Source: an uncultured Clostridia bacterium
GTDB lineage: Bacteria; Bacillota; Clostridia; Christensenellales; UBA1242
Direction of reading: 5' to 3'
Length of the DNA stretch: 64,000 nt
Assembly (NCBI GenBank): GCA_934746515.1
Contig: CAKVFH010000004.1
Coordinates: 1 to 64,000 of the forward strand
Under the pieces are notes generated by a model, which was given only the letters and a program-made list of their open reading frames with translations, had not been told where the DNA came from and did no database searches. The translations under genes and the position numbers were made by a program. Shown here piece by piece: positions 26,610 through 36,130 of the stretch. Numbering within the stretch: the stretch's first letter is position 1; the number at the start of each line of letters is the position of its first letter.

Positions 26610-27647
26610 ATGGAAGAATTTAGTTCGGTTTGCCAAAATTGTGGCAGTGATCTTTTCTTTAACCCAAAGACAGGGTGTTTGACTTGCAAATATTGTGAGT
26701 CAAGTTTTTACTTGCCAACGGCTCGAAAAAATGCGGTCATTGTCAGACAATACAACACTGGGTTTCACCCAAGCATGTTCAATAAAAACCTGAACAGCTA
26801 CAAGTGTAAATCATGTGGCAGAATTTACTTTATGACAACTGAAGGTCGTTCTTCAAGATGCCCAAACTGTGGAAGTAGTGACATTGAACTCACCGATGAA
26901 CCCGGTTTTTGTGCAGACGGTGTTATACCTTTCAAAATCACAAAACAACAAGCATCAGAACTAATGAAAGACTATTTAAAAAACAATCGAAAAGCTCCAA
27001 AAGAACTTTTAAAAATGGCAGAAAATCAAAAATTGATGTCAGTTTTGATTCCTGTTTGGAATTTTTCGTTTAATATGTATGCGTCATTTTCGGCAACCGA
27101 ATCTATTGTTAAAAAAGACAGCTTTGACATGTATTACACAGTCAACAATCCCGTTTATGGCGAAAGAGAAAAGCGAGTTGATTCAATTGATGCTTGTGCA
27201 ACCGAAGGTGAAGAAGAATGTTTTCTGGATTTGTTCGATGAAACGGATTATTCGAACATTGTTCCATATTCGCCAGAATATTCATTTGGTTCAAGAGTTG
27301 ACCCAATCACAAAGGACATTCATGCATTTTACGACAAGGTGGTTGACAAGGCGAGTGCGGATTTCAAAAGAAGTATCACGCGTGAACTTTTGGCTCGCAA
27401 AAACGACACGCACGATATTGATGTTTTTTGTAAAACCAAAGATGTATTTTTCAACTTCACCTATGTTCCGGTTTATGTGAATGTGTTTAATTATAAAAAC
27501 AAGCGCTATAAACTTTACATCAGTGGCACGACAGGAAAAGTGATTGGAAAAACGCCAGTTTCAACTTGGTATAAGGTTAAAAAAGTTCTACGCTTTGTTG
27601 GAATTGGTGCACTGCTTGCAATAATTTATAAATTATTTAAAAAATAA
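26610..27647 (+). CDS. Double zinc-ribbon protein with C-terminal membrane anchor
   Basis: The 345-residue protein starts with two zinc ribbons: CQNCG...CKYCES (residues about 8-30) and CKSCG...CPNCG (about 70-92). A soluble beta-rich middle follows, with V-P-V-Y-V-N-V-F near residue 290. A tail-anchor helix (about 328-341) has lysines at its end. The arrangement occurs in uncharacterised clostridial proteins. It may sense or hold a partner at the membrane, but no enzymatic motif is visible. The ATG has no Shine-Dalgarno sequence and lies 6 nt after TAAAAT. Confidence 0.65.
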   Translation: MEEFSSVCQNCGSDLFFNPKTGCLTCKYCESSFYLPTARKNAVIVRQYNTGFHPSMFNKNLNSYKCKSCGRIYFMTTEGRSSRCPNCGSSDIELTDEPGFCADGVIPFKITKQQASELMKDYLKNNRKAPKELLKMAENQKLMSVLIPVWNFSFNMYASFSATESIVKKDSFDMYYTVNNPVYGEREKRVDSIDACATEGEEECFLDLFDETDYSNIVPYSPEYSFGSRVDPITKDIHAFYDKVVDKASADFKRSITRELLARKNDTHDIDVFCKTKDVFFNFTYVPVYVNVFNYKNKRYKLYISGTTGKVIGKTPVSTWYKVKKVLRFVGIGALLAIIYKLFKK

Positions 27648-27673
27648 AAGGTTAGCATTTTGCTAGCCTTTTT
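27646..27673. terminator. Bidirectional terminator between convergent genes
   Basis: AAAAGGTTAGCA and TGCTAGCCTTTTT form a stem with one G-U pair around a 3-base loop. It serves the zinc-ribbon gene and the convergent MBL gene. Confidence 0.75.
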
Positions 27674-27730
27674 ATATGAATTTAATTTTAAATTCTGGAA
27701 ATCAAATTGCACTACTCAATTATTTTGTGT

Positions 27731-28339
27731 TTAAAGATAAATTTTTGCAGTGATTGATTTGTTGAGATTTTTCAAAAATACCGACTCATCTTGTTTTGTT
27801 CCAACGATTGAGTTGTAGTGAGTTGGAATGGCGACTTCAGGTTTGATTAGATTTGCGAGAGTTGATGCTTCTTTTGCATCCATGGTGTATGTTCCGCCGA
27901 TTGGCACGAAAAGATAGTCGCAGTTTAGTTCTTTGAGTTCTGGTGTTAAATCTGTGTCTCCCAAAATTGCAAAAACCTTGCCGTTATAAATGATTTTATA
28001 TCCGACCCAGCCGTAAGATTTTTTATGAAATTCTTTATTGATGTTATATGCTGGCAAAACTTCAACTTCCATATTTTCAAGCGAAATTATGTCGTTTGGC
28101 TTAACATAGATGATTTTATTTTGATATCTTGACTCAAGTTTTTCTTTTGCGTCAATTGTTGCAATTATGATTGTAGAAGAATTTATAACCTTATCAATAT
28201 CATTTTCACTCAAGTGATCATAGTGGGTGTGTGTCAAAAAGATATATTTTGCCTTGTGGGTTGCGTTTTTGATGTTGTATGGATCAAAATAAATATTGTC
28301 AATTTGAATAGAGCTGTGTTCATTTACATTGATTTTCAT
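27731..28339 (-). CDS. Metallo-beta-lactamase-fold hydrolase
   Basis: This 202-residue UPF0173-type MBL hydrolase has HTHYDH at about residues 36-41, a G-D-T-D (about 125-128) and a P-T-H-Y (about 172-175), which form the two-metal site. Such proteins cleave varied esters, phosphodiesters or lactones. No substrate is inferable. It overlaps ispH by 4 bases (ATGA), so the two are translationally coupled. AGGAAAG lies about 9 nt upstream. Confidence 0.85.
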   Translation of the reverse strand: MKINVNEHSSIQIDNIYFDPYNIKNATHKAKYIFLTHTHYDHLSENDIDKVINSSTIIIATIDAKEKLESRYQNKIIYVKPNDIISLENMEVEVLPAYNINKEFHKKSYGWVGYKIIYNGKVFAILGDTDLTPELKELNCDYLFVPIGGTYTMDAKEASTLANLIKPEVAIPTHYNSIVGTKQDESVFLKNLNKSITAKIYL

Positions 28340-29232
28340 AAAATTTCTTTCCTTTTTTCAATTAAATTTTTAAGAGTAACTAATTCTTCTTTTAGAGTTG
28401 AAGCACCGGCTGTTATGCCAATTTTAGTGTCTTTTGAAATTTTAATATTGTTGCGTTTTAATTCGCTTTCCCAGTCAAAGATATCTTCAATAAAAATTGC
28501 GTTTGTAATATTTTTGATATTGTTAAAAAGTTCAATTGAATTGCTGGAATTTTTTCCGCCAACAACAATCATAACATCACATTCTTTTGCAAGTTCGCTA
28601 GAGAAAATGTTTATCATTTTTTGGGCATTGCAAATAGATTTATTGATTATTAGTTCTGCTTTCTGATCTTTGCAGATTGACTTAATTTTTTGAATAAGCA
28701 AGTCTGCTTTTGCTTCATTAAAGGTTGTTTGGCAAACCAAATAAAGCTTTTCGCCAATTGCTGGGTTAATTTTTTGCAAATCTTCTTCATCTTCAATCAA
28801 TATTGGTTCGCTTTTGCACCAGCCAATTGTACCCAAAATTTCCGGGTGAATTTTGCCATTAGACTTGCCATATTTGCCAATAATGATGATTTTGTATCCA
28901 TTGTTAGAAAACTCATTGACCAATTCATGAATTTTTGTAACATTTGGGCATGTGCAGTCAACAAACTGTAAATTGTTTTTGGTGATAAAGTCATACGATT
29001 CAGGTGGTTCGCCATGTGCTCGCAAAATTACACATTCGTCTTTGCTCGCGTCTTTTAAGTCTTCTATTGTTCTGATGCCAAGATTAGTCAATTTCTTGTT
29101 TACATTTTTGTTATGCACAATTTCCTTAAAAAGCGCAACGCGAGAAAATTGAACCTGTTTTTCAGCAGTTTCTATTGCGTTTTTGCATCCCGCACAAAGC
29201 CCACATACCTTTGAAATTTGAATATTATCCAT
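28336..29232 (-). CDS. ispH: 4-hydroxy-3-methylbut-2-enyl diphosphate reductase
   Basis: IspH is the last enzyme of the non-mevalonate isoprenoid pathway and carries a [4Fe-4S] cluster. The expected ligands and motifs are visible: Cys in GLCAG near the N-terminus, E-I-V-H-N, RAHGE, DCTCP, HPEILGTIG, CQTT and a third ligand in SICNAQ. GGKNSSNS and AGAST follow. An extra pair of cysteines flanks the first motif (VCGLCAGC), which is unusual. The start at MDNIQISK fits the family; the longer frame would add 14 non-conserved residues. At 298 residues it lacks the S1 domains fused to IspH in many clostridia. Confidence 0.93.
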   Translation of the reverse strand: MDNIQISKVCGLCAGCKNAIETAEKQVQFSRVALFKEIVHNKNVNKKLTNLGIRTIEDLKDASKDECVILRAHGEPPESYDFITKNNLQFVDCTCPNVTKIHELVNEFSNNGYKIIIIGKYGKSNGKIHPEILGTIGWCKSEPILIEDEEDLQKINPAIGEKLYLVCQTTFNEAKADLLIQKIKSICKDQKAELIINKSICNAQKMINIFSSELAKECDVMIVVGGKNSSNSIELFNNIKNITNAIFIEDIFDWESELKRNNIKISKDTKIGITAGASTLKEELVTLKNLIEKRKEIL

Positions 29233-29351
29233 ACCTACAATTGATATGATATCATGATTGTGCAATTCTACCAAACGATTTAAAGTTCTTTTAATAAATT
29301 GCCAAAAGCTTAAAAACTCGCTATAATAAAATTGTTATACGGAGGCGACCT

Positions 29352-31445
29352 ATGCTGAATACGAAAGTTTTAAAACAAATATATAATGAAGAGTCTGAAC
29401 AGAAATTTCTGGAAATACAAAAACTTCTAACAGCTTCTTGTAGTGATAAAAATCTGATAAATTCTTCTGAAGAAATTGTCAAAATGCTTGTAGAGCTTAA
29501 GCTTGATATTGACAGTGTTTGCGCAGGCTATGCTTATCCTTTCGTTCTTCAAAAAGATGAACTAAAAAAAGAGCTTGTGAATTATCCAAGCATCAGCAAA
29601 ATTATAAACAGCTTGCTTGTGGTAGATTTTTATTCAAAAGATTACACAGACCCAAATGGGCTGAAAGAAATGCTGATTGCAATCACAAGAGATATTCGTG
29701 TGGTTATTGTAAAGTCTGTGCAAGTTTTGATTGAAGCTCGCAAAAATGTTAAGAAAACTGATAGCGAATATGCGCAAAAACTTTTTAAGGTAATTGATGA
29801 TATTTATGCGCCAATTTCTGCAAGACTTGGCATTTCAGAAATAAAATCCGAACTTCAGGATCTTTCGTTTGAGTTTCATCATCCTGATGAATATGCAAAA
29901 CTAAAATTTGATGTCTCTCATGAGACGCGTGCTAACATGCACATGATAAACAAAATTGTTACAACGATAAAAGCGCTTTTAAAGAAAAATAACATTGAGT
30001 GCACTTGCTATGGCAGAATCAAACACTTATCTAGTATTTATAAAAAAATCACAGAAAAATCAACCAATCTCAAAAATATCTACGATATTGCCGCTGCGAG
30101 AATTATTGTTAAAAATGTCAGCGAGTGTTATGCAGCTCTTGGAATTGTGCATGCAAACTTCACGCCAGTTGATGGAAGATTTAAAGATTATATTGCGAAC
30201 CCAAAACAAAACGGCTATCAAAGCTTGCATACAACGGTTTATTTTCAAGACGAGTTCTTTGAAATTCAAATCAGAACCAACAAAATGCACGAGTTTGCAG
30301 AATATGGTGTCGCTGCTCACTTTTTGTATAAAGAACACAAAAAAGGTCTCGCAGGGCTTGATAACAAACTGTTAGAAATCAGAAAAATTCTTGAAAATAA
30401 AGAAGATTCAACGACTGAAAAAATTTTAAAAGAATTGAGCACTGATGTTTATGTCGGTGAGATTTTTGTGCAAACACCAAAAGGCAAGGTTGTTAAGCTT
30501 TTGGAAAATTCAACACCAATCGACTTTGCTTATGCAATTCACTCTGACATTGGGAATATGTGTGTTGGTGCAAAAGTAAATGGTTTGATGGTTCCAATAA
30601 TATCTACGCTTTCAAATGGTGATGTTGTTGAAATTATTACATCGCAAAATTCAAAAGGTCCATCAAAGGACTGGCTTAAAAAAGTTAAAATGCCAGCAAC
30701 CAGAGATAAGATAAATTATTTCTTCAAAAAACAGATGAAAGAAAGCAATATCAAACTAGGCAGGTCAATGATTGAACAATATGCCAAAGCAAACGATATT
30801 GCACTTAACTCGCTTTTGAAAGATGAATACATTGATGTTTTGCTAAAAAAAGGAGCGTTTTTGAACTTTGATGAAATTTGCGCCGGTGTTGGCTATGGAT
30901 CGCTAACTGCTGAAAAAGTTGTGAAAAGACTTCAGAGTTTGAGAGCTCAAGAAGAACAGAAAACAAAAACTTTTCTTGATGATATTTCCGAAAAAGAAAT
31001 TAAACTTGAAGGCAAAACAAACATTTTGGGTGTGCAAGGTGCACTCACAAAATATTGCAAAGGGTGCAATCCAATTCCCGGTGACAAAATTGTTGGCTAT
31101 GTTTCAAGGGGTAGGGGTGTTATAATTCATCGTGCCGACTGTGAAAGTTTGGCAAATTTATCGCCATCAAGATTTATCAAGGTTGACTGGAACATGAACA
31201 ACATTTCATCGGAATCGTCTTTCATGTCGAGTGTTGAGATTGTTGCAAAAGAAAATTCAAACATTTACATTGAAATCACAAATGCGTTTAGTGAACTAAA
31301 CATTAAAATTGTTTCGCTTAACACAAACACAACAAAGAATGGCGATTTTATTTTAAAGATTGGAGTGCTTGTTAAAGATAAACTTCAGTTGCAACAAATA
31401 AAAAACAAACTTTCATCACTTTCATCAGTGTATGAAGTAAAATAA
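29352..31445 (+). CDS. Rel-family (p)ppGpp synthetase with degenerate hydrolase domain
   Basis: This 697-residue long-form Rel protein makes the stringent-response alarmone. The synthetase domain is intact: RIKHLSSIYKK, RFKDYIANPK, G-Y-Q-S-L-H-T and EIQIRT. TGS (about 375-440), zinc-finger/CC (CKGCNPIPGD) and C-terminal ACT domains follow. The N-terminal hydrolase domain has lost its metal site. Where H-D-x-x-E-D is expected the sequence reads A-Y-P-F-V-L-Q-K, and the earlier His is absent. It therefore cannot be the (p)ppGpp hydrolase. Yet it carries the R-x-K-D synthetase motif typical of bifunctional Rel, not the E-x-D-D of monofunctional RelA. Start with GGAGG. Confidence 0.9.
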   Translation: MLNTKVLKQIYNEESEQKFLEIQKLLTASCSDKNLINSSEEIVKMLVELKLDIDSVCAGYAYPFVLQKDELKKELVNYPSISKIINSLLVVDFYSKDYTDPNGLKEMLIAITRDIRVVIVKSVQVLIEARKNVKKTDSEYAQKLFKVIDDIYAPISARLGISEIKSELQDLSFEFHHPDEYAKLKFDVSHETRANMHMINKIVTTIKALLKKNNIECTCYGRIKHLSSIYKKITEKSTNLKNIYDIAAARIIVKNVSECYAALGIVHANFTPVDGRFKDYIANPKQNGYQSLHTTVYFQDEFFEIQIRTNKMHEFAEYGVAAHFLYKEHKKGLAGLDNKLLEIRKILENKEDSTTEKILKELSTDVYVGEIFVQTPKGKVVKLLENSTPIDFAYAIHSDIGNMCVGAKVNGLMVPIISTLSNGDVVEIITSQNSKGPSKDWLKKVKMPATRDKINYFFKKQMKESNIKLGRSMIEQYAKANDIALNSLLKDEYIDVLLKKGAFLNFDEICAGVGYGSLTAEKVVKRLQSLRAQEEQKTKTFLDDISEKEIKLEGKTNILGVQGALTKYCKGCNPIPGDKIVGYVSRGRGVIIHRADCESLANLSPSRFIKVDWNMNNISSESSFMSSVEIVAKENSNIYIEITNAFSELNIKIVSLNTNTTKNGDFILKIGVLVKDKLQLQQIKNKLSSLSSVYEVK

Positions 31446-31493
31446 AAAAGCACAGGTTCAACTTGATTGTTTCAAGTCAAAACCTGTGTTTTT
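31444..31493 (+). terminator. Terminator after the Rel gene
   Basis: AAAAAAGCACAGGTT pairs with AACCTGTGTTTTT, with an inner ACTTGA/TCAAGT hairpin. It could also act on gpsA from the other side. Confidence 0.75.
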
Positions 31494-31613
31494 ATTTTGC
31501 TGGAAAATCTATAAAAATTACAAGAAAAATTCAAAAATATTCAAATTTTAATTCTTTTTAGTGAATTTTTAATATTTTTTGCGTTTTTTTGATATTATTT
31601 GCGGTTAAAATAA

Positions 31614-32576
31614 TTAAAACTCACTCATGTTGTCTCTTGCGAAAAGTCGATTGATTGCTTCTTGCTTTGTGATTTTTTTGTGAATTACATCAAAGACTGT
31701 TTGTGTGATTGGAAGCTCAACACCATTCTTTTTTGCAAGTGACAGAAGCGCGTCAGATGTGTCAACACCTTCGGCAAGTTTGTCAAATGTTTTGTCTTGT
31801 GCGAACATTTCGCCCCATTTTCTGTTGTGTGAAAATTCAGAAAATAGTGTGGCTTCATAGTCTCCAAGATGACAAAGTCCATAAGCAGACATTGGGTTTC
31901 CGCCACAAGCTCCAATAAGTCTCGAAATTTCTCTTGAACCACGCGCCATGAGACCGCCTTTGAGTGTTGAGTAGCCCATGCCGTCCAAAAGACCGGCAGC
32001 TAGTCCCATAACATTTTTTGCAGCTGCACCGATTTCACTGCCGATCATATCTTTGCCTTGATAAAATCTTATTAAATCTGATCTGAAATTTTTTACTAAA
32101 AATTCTGAATATTCAGGGCTATAAGAATCAATAATCATAACACTTGGAACTCCGGCTACGAATGATTGAATATGTCCTGGTCCAACCCAAACTGCGATAT
32201 CTTTGGCAGGGATGCCATTTTCTATTAAGATTGTTGAAAGTCTTGCACCTGTGCCTTTTTCAATACCTTTCATACAAAGAATGTATTTTTTGTTAGAGTA
32301 GTCAGGATTTTGTTTGATTTGCTCCATGAGATTTCGGAGTCCTTGTGCGCTTATGGAAATGATAATATAGTCGCTAGTGTTAATCGCAAAATCTAAATTT
32401 GTGGTGAGTGTTATAGTTTTTGGAAGGGTGACATATTCATTTTTTCCGGTGCTGATTAGTTGTTGAATTTGTTCGCTTGATTCGCGCCCCCATAAAGTTA
32501 CGGTTTTTCCGATTTTGTTTAAATACCATGCAATGAAGGTTCCCCATCTTCCGGGGCCCAATATTGAAATTTTCAT
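31614..32576 (-). CDS. gpsA: Glycerol-3-phosphate dehydrogenase [NAD(P)+]
   Basis: The 320-residue enzyme reduces dihydroxyacetone phosphate to sn-glycerol 3-phosphate for phospholipid synthesis. It has the Rossmann motif GPGRWGT (residues 7-13), the catalytic Lys in AAAKNVMG (about 187-194), and the family's GLCHLGDYEATLFS region in place of the usual G-L-G-D-L...S-R-N. The start is MKISILGPG with AAGGAG 8 nt upstream. The longer frame adds only the promoter region. It is divergent from the release-factor-like gene. Confidence 0.92.
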   Translation of the reverse strand: MKISILGPGRWGTFIAWYLNKIGKTVTLWGRESSEQIQQLISTGKNEYVTLPKTITLTTNLDFAINTSDYIIISISAQGLRNLMEQIKQNPDYSNKKYILCMKGIEKGTGARLSTILIENGIPAKDIAVWVGPGHIQSFVAGVPSVMIIDSYSPEYSEFLVKNFRSDLIRFYQGKDMIGSEIGAAAKNVMGLAAGLLDGMGYSTLKGGLMARGSREISRLIGACGGNPMSAYGLCHLGDYEATLFSEFSHNRKWGEMFAQDKTFDKLAEGVDTSDALLSLAKKNGVELPITQTVFDVIHKKITKQEAINRLFARDNMSEF

Positions 32577-32677
32577 AAAATTTCTCCTTACATATTTATG
32601 ATAGCACATTCGCTTTGTTAAATCAAAACTATATCTTGACAATTTTGACGAATTTGCGGTTTTTAAACTATATCTGA

Positions 32678-32706
32678 TTGTAAAAATAAACTTTATTTGT
32701 TATTAT
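32678..32706 (+). promoter_or_regulatory. Promoter of the release-factor-like operon, leaderless
   Basis: TTGTAA (32678-32683), 17 nt, TATTAT (32701-32706), then exactly 6 nt to the ATG at 32713. No ribosome site fits. Confidence 0.5.
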
Positions 32707-32712
32707 TATTCT

Positions 32713-33696
32713 ATGGAAAGTGTAAGTGAAAAATTTGATAACATTTTTTTGGCGCAGGAAAAAGAGTTTGACGAGTTGAGTCAAATTGTTTCGTCTGTTG
32801 AAGTTATGTCAGATTTTAAGCTTTGCAATCATTACATGAAAAAACTTAAAAGTTTGGAACCTACTGTAAAACTTTATAAAGAACTTAACAAACTTAAACA
32901 AGATATCAAAGAATTGTCTGATCTAGCTTTGGATGACCAATCTAATGAAATTCAAAAAGAACTTGATGAATTAAACAATAAACAAATGGTTCTTGAGAAT
33001 AATTTAAAACAAGCATATTCGGAGCAGCTTAAAAAAGAAAATGAAACTATTGAAATTGAAATCAATTCAAAAGAAGATGATGAATTTGTTTTGCTTTTAA
33101 AAGACCTATTTGAAAAATATGCAGCAAGCAATGAGTTTGAAATAAAACTGATAAGTGGACAATCAGGTTCTGTGAGCTTGAATATTGCAGGTGAAAATGT
33201 TTACAAAGATTTTGGTGTATTTTCAGGAAAGGTGAAAAAGATTTTAAAAGGCAAGGAAACCGAAGCGATAGTTGTTGTTTTGAAAACTGAAAACACAGAG
33301 CTTGAACTCAAAGAAGAAGATTTGGAAATTCAAACTTCAAAGTCAAGTGGGGCGGGTGGACAGCACATAAACAAAACCGAAAGCGCAATAAAAATTATTC
33401 ACAAACCTACTGGAATTTTTGCTGAATGTCAAGATGAGCGATCACAAACAAAAAATAAAGAAAGAGCGTTAGAGTTACTAAAAAAGAAAATAACGCAAAA
33501 ATTGCAAGAAAAATCTGAAAAACTAGAAAAAAATCAACGAAGAAGCCTAAAAGATAAAATCTTTGGTTCAACGCCGGCTGTGATATTTGATTTTGATTTG
33601 AATAGAGTAACAGTCAATTCAATCAAAACTGATTACAAATTAAAAGAAATACTAGAAGGAAATTTAGATTTGATATTTAATGATAGTGTAGAATAA
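32713..33696 (+). CDS. RF1-derived release-factor-like protein without codon-recognition loop
   Basis: This 327-residue protein aligns along most of RF1. It has a helical domain 1 (residues 5-110, with SLEPTVKLYKEL), the peptidyl-hydrolase domain with S-S-G-A-G-G-Q at 211-217 plus CQDERSQTKNK, and an RF1-like C-terminus (YKLKEILEGNLD). Two usually invariant parts are missing. The GAGGDEA segment reads NSKEDDEF (118-125). The R-V-P-x-T-E stretch that reads stop codons is replaced by a shorter VKKILKGKET (174-183). It should hydrolyse peptidyl-tRNA but not read UAA/UAG as RF1 does. TAG stops are common in the window, so a true RF1 must exist elsewhere. It heads an operon. Confidence 0.8.
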   Translation: MESVSEKFDNIFLAQEKEFDELSQIVSSVEVMSDFKLCNHYMKKLKSLEPTVKLYKELNKLKQDIKELSDLALDDQSNEIQKELDELNNKQMVLENNLKQAYSEQLKKENETIEIEINSKEDDEFVLLLKDLFEKYAASNEFEIKLISGQSGSVSLNIAGENVYKDFGVFSGKVKKILKGKETEAIVVVLKTENTELELKEEDLEIQTSKSSGAGGQHINKTESAIKIIHKPTGIFAECQDERSQTKNKERALELLKKKITQKLQEKSEKLEKNQRRSLKDKIFGSTPAVIFDFDLNRVTVNSIKTDYKLKEILEGNLDLIFNDSVE

Positions 33697-33697
33697 G

Positions 33698-36130
33698 ATG
33701 AGAAATTTAAACATTGAAGTTAATACTAACAAACAGATACTTTCAAGTGAAACAAGAATTTACAAAACTGAAAGTTTCTTTTATCAAACAAAAAAACTTT
33801 CAAAAATTGATACTTTCATTTTAAATATTGCAGAAGGGTTATTGTCTGTTACTGATGAAATTGCTTCAGAGTTTGAATTAGAAAAACAGATAAATGCCTT
33901 TCAAGTTGACACATTTGATAAGAGTTTCAGCTTTTATATAAAACTTGGATTTCAGGTTAAAAATGTAAATTTATGCAAAAAAGACATAATTTTTTACAAA
34001 AACACTGGAAAATTTGAAGAAATTAAAAATAACGATCAAAGGCTTGTTCAATATTTAAAATCGCATAAAATTTTCAATGTAACAGTTAAACCAGTTTTTG
34101 AAACAACAAATGAAAGCGAGTTTAAAAAGCTTTATCTTGTTATGGATTCGGAATTTATAAATATTCCAATGCTAAACAGTAAACAACAGGGCTTTGTTGA
34201 AGTTGAAAATAAAAACCTTTTAATTCAAGGTGTTGCTGGAAGTGGAAAAACAAATGTTTGTTTAAGTAAAATTATTTGGACTGCATGCAAAAATTATACC
34301 GGCAGAATTTTGTATTCAACATTTTCACGCGGTCTGTTGATTGACACTAAAAATAAAATTGACCTATTTAAAAATAACATTAAAAGTTTTATTGATGATT
34401 ATAAAAATAACAGAATAATTTTTCTGGATAAAAATCACAAAAAAGCAATAGAAAACAGACTTGGGCTTGTGCTTATTGTTGACACGGAATCAAATATTGT
34501 CAAAAAGCTCTATCAAATTGTCGAGTTTTTGGACAGTCACATTGATTATTTTCTTCTTGAAGATTTATACAGAGAAGTTTTGGGCGAAGAACCTAAAATG
34601 TTTGGTGAAAAAGAATTTTTGAATGTGTTTTTGAAGAATGTTTCCAACCACCAATTAAAGAACAGACTTGATAAAATAAAAAATCTATCACTTCAAATAA
34701 TTTATAAAGAAATTTTTGGTATGATTTTTGGGTGTGATAATCAAGAAATGATGCCACTTGATGAATATAAAAATTTGCGCAAAAATAGTTTTTCGATTGA
34801 TGAATGTGAGACGATTTATGGAATTGCAAAACTTTTTGGAGAATTTCAAAAAACGCAAAACATTGCCGATAATAATGTAATTTCAAGAAAATTATTGAAA
34901 AATACTCAAAAAATCAAAAAATATTCACTATCTATTATTGATGAAGTTCAAGATTTTACACAAATCAATTTAAAGCTAATCAAAGAAATTTCAATAAAAA
35001 TGTTTTGTGTTGGTGATGCTCTTCAAATGATAAATCCCTCATATTTCAGTTTTTCATATTTGAAAAAATTGATGTATAACGAAGATGTTACTGATGTTGC
35101 AGAACTTGAATCGAACTATAGAAACAATAAAAAGATTGTTGAAATTTTGAACAGTTTAAGCGAAATCAATATCAAAGAATTCGGAACGCACAGTTTTGTG
35201 CTTTCAGGGGAATCTGTTGATGAGAACACGCTGACAAATGCAGTGTATATCAATGATAAAAAATTTTTTGAGAACTTAAAAAATCAAAAGTTTGAAAATT
35301 TCACGATTTTAGTTAGCGATTTTGAACAAAAACAACAACTCCGTCAAGTGTTTAAAAAACAAGAAATTTTAACAATTTCAGAAATAAAAGGACTCGAGAG
35401 AGAAACGGTTTTACTTTATGATATTCTTTCGAGCAATATTGATAAATGGCAAAAACTTAAACAATTGAATATTAACCACAAACAGGCTGATGAAAATTCT
35501 GTTTTTAGATTTTTTTTCAATTTGTTTTATGTTGGATTGTCGAGAGCAAAGCATAATTTGTTTGTTTATGAAGAAAAACAGGTTCCAATTTTTGATGAGT
35601 TTTTTAAGGAAAACTTTGAGATAAAAAGTGGTGAAGATGCAAGTGAATTGTTCACACAAATCATCGGTAAGCTCGAAATTGACGACGATGAAATTTATGA
35701 GCGTATTGATGAATTTATAAAACTTGGTCAGTTTGATAATGCAAGGTTTTATGCTAACAAGTTTGAAAACGACGCTGAATCTGTAAGACAACTTGCGAAA
35801 ATCGACGCCTTTGAAAATTTTGTGTTCAAAGGTAAAAATAAAGAAGCTGGTATTGCGCTTTGGAAAGCTGGGCTTTCTGATGAAGCAAAAAAGCAGTTTG
35901 CAATTTCAGGTGATAATAATTTAATAGAATTTATCGACAAACTTCAAGGAAAAAATGCTGATAATTTGGATGCCGATATTGTTAGATTTTTTGTGGATTT
36001 TGATGAGAATGACGATGCACAGAAGCTTATTTTGGATGTTTTGAAACAAGATCTTGAAGAAATAAAAAACAAACACAGATGGACAAAAACAAAACTTAAA
36101 GAATTTAAGGAGAAAAATAATGGAAAATAG
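33698..36130 (+). CDS. UvrD/Rep-like superfamily 1 helicase with repeat C-terminus
   Basis: The 810-residue ATPase shows SF1 motifs in order: Walker A GVAGSGKT (178-185), Walker B DEVQD (415-419), motif III GDALQ (439-443), NYR (473-475), KGLE (564-567) and motif VI YVGLSRAKH (611-619). The first 160 residues are a unique domain. From about 640 the chain is helical and repeat-like (FDNARFYANKF, KEAGIALWKAGLSDEAKKQF), resembling TPR. This fits UvrD-like helicases that act with partners and differs from plain UvrD/PcrA. There is one base between the previous stop and this ATG and no ribosome site, so translation depends on the release-factor-like gene. Confidence 0.85.
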   Translation: MRNLNIEVNTNKQILSSETRIYKTESFFYQTKKLSKIDTFILNIAEGLLSVTDEIASEFELEKQINAFQVDTFDKSFSFYIKLGFQVKNVNLCKKDIIFYKNTGKFEEIKNNDQRLVQYLKSHKIFNVTVKPVFETTNESEFKKLYLVMDSEFINIPMLNSKQQGFVEVENKNLLIQGVAGSGKTNVCLSKIIWTACKNYTGRILYSTFSRGLLIDTKNKIDLFKNNIKSFIDDYKNNRIIFLDKNHKKAIENRLGLVLIVDTESNIVKKLYQIVEFLDSHIDYFLLEDLYREVLGEEPKMFGEKEFLNVFLKNVSNHQLKNRLDKIKNLSLQIIYKEIFGMIFGCDNQEMMPLDEYKNLRKNSFSIDECETIYGIAKLFGEFQKTQNIADNNVISRKLLKNTQKIKKYSLSIIDEVQDFTQINLKLIKEISIKMFCVGDALQMINPSYFSFSYLKKLMYNEDVTDVAELESNYRNNKKIVEILNSLSEINIKEFGTHSFVLSGESVDENTLTNAVYINDKKFFENLKNQKFENFTILVSDFEQKQQLRQVFKKQEILTISEIKGLERETVLLYDILSSNIDKWQKLKQLNINHKQADENSVFRFFFNLFYVGLSRAKHNLFVYEEKQVPIFDEFFKENFEIKSGEDASELFTQIIGKLEIDDDEIYERIDEFIKLGQFDNARFYANKFENDAESVRQLAKIDAFENFVFKGKNKEAGIALWKAGLSDEAKKQFAISGDNNLIEFIDKLQGKNADNLDADIVRFFVDFDENDDAQKLILDVLKQDLEEIKNKHRWTKTKLKEFKEKNNGK

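Noticed and set aside
32713..33696. Possibility that this is the organism's normal RF1
   Set aside because: The codon-recognition motif is absent, TAG stops are common in the window, and the gene is not next to prmC or rpmE as prfA often is.
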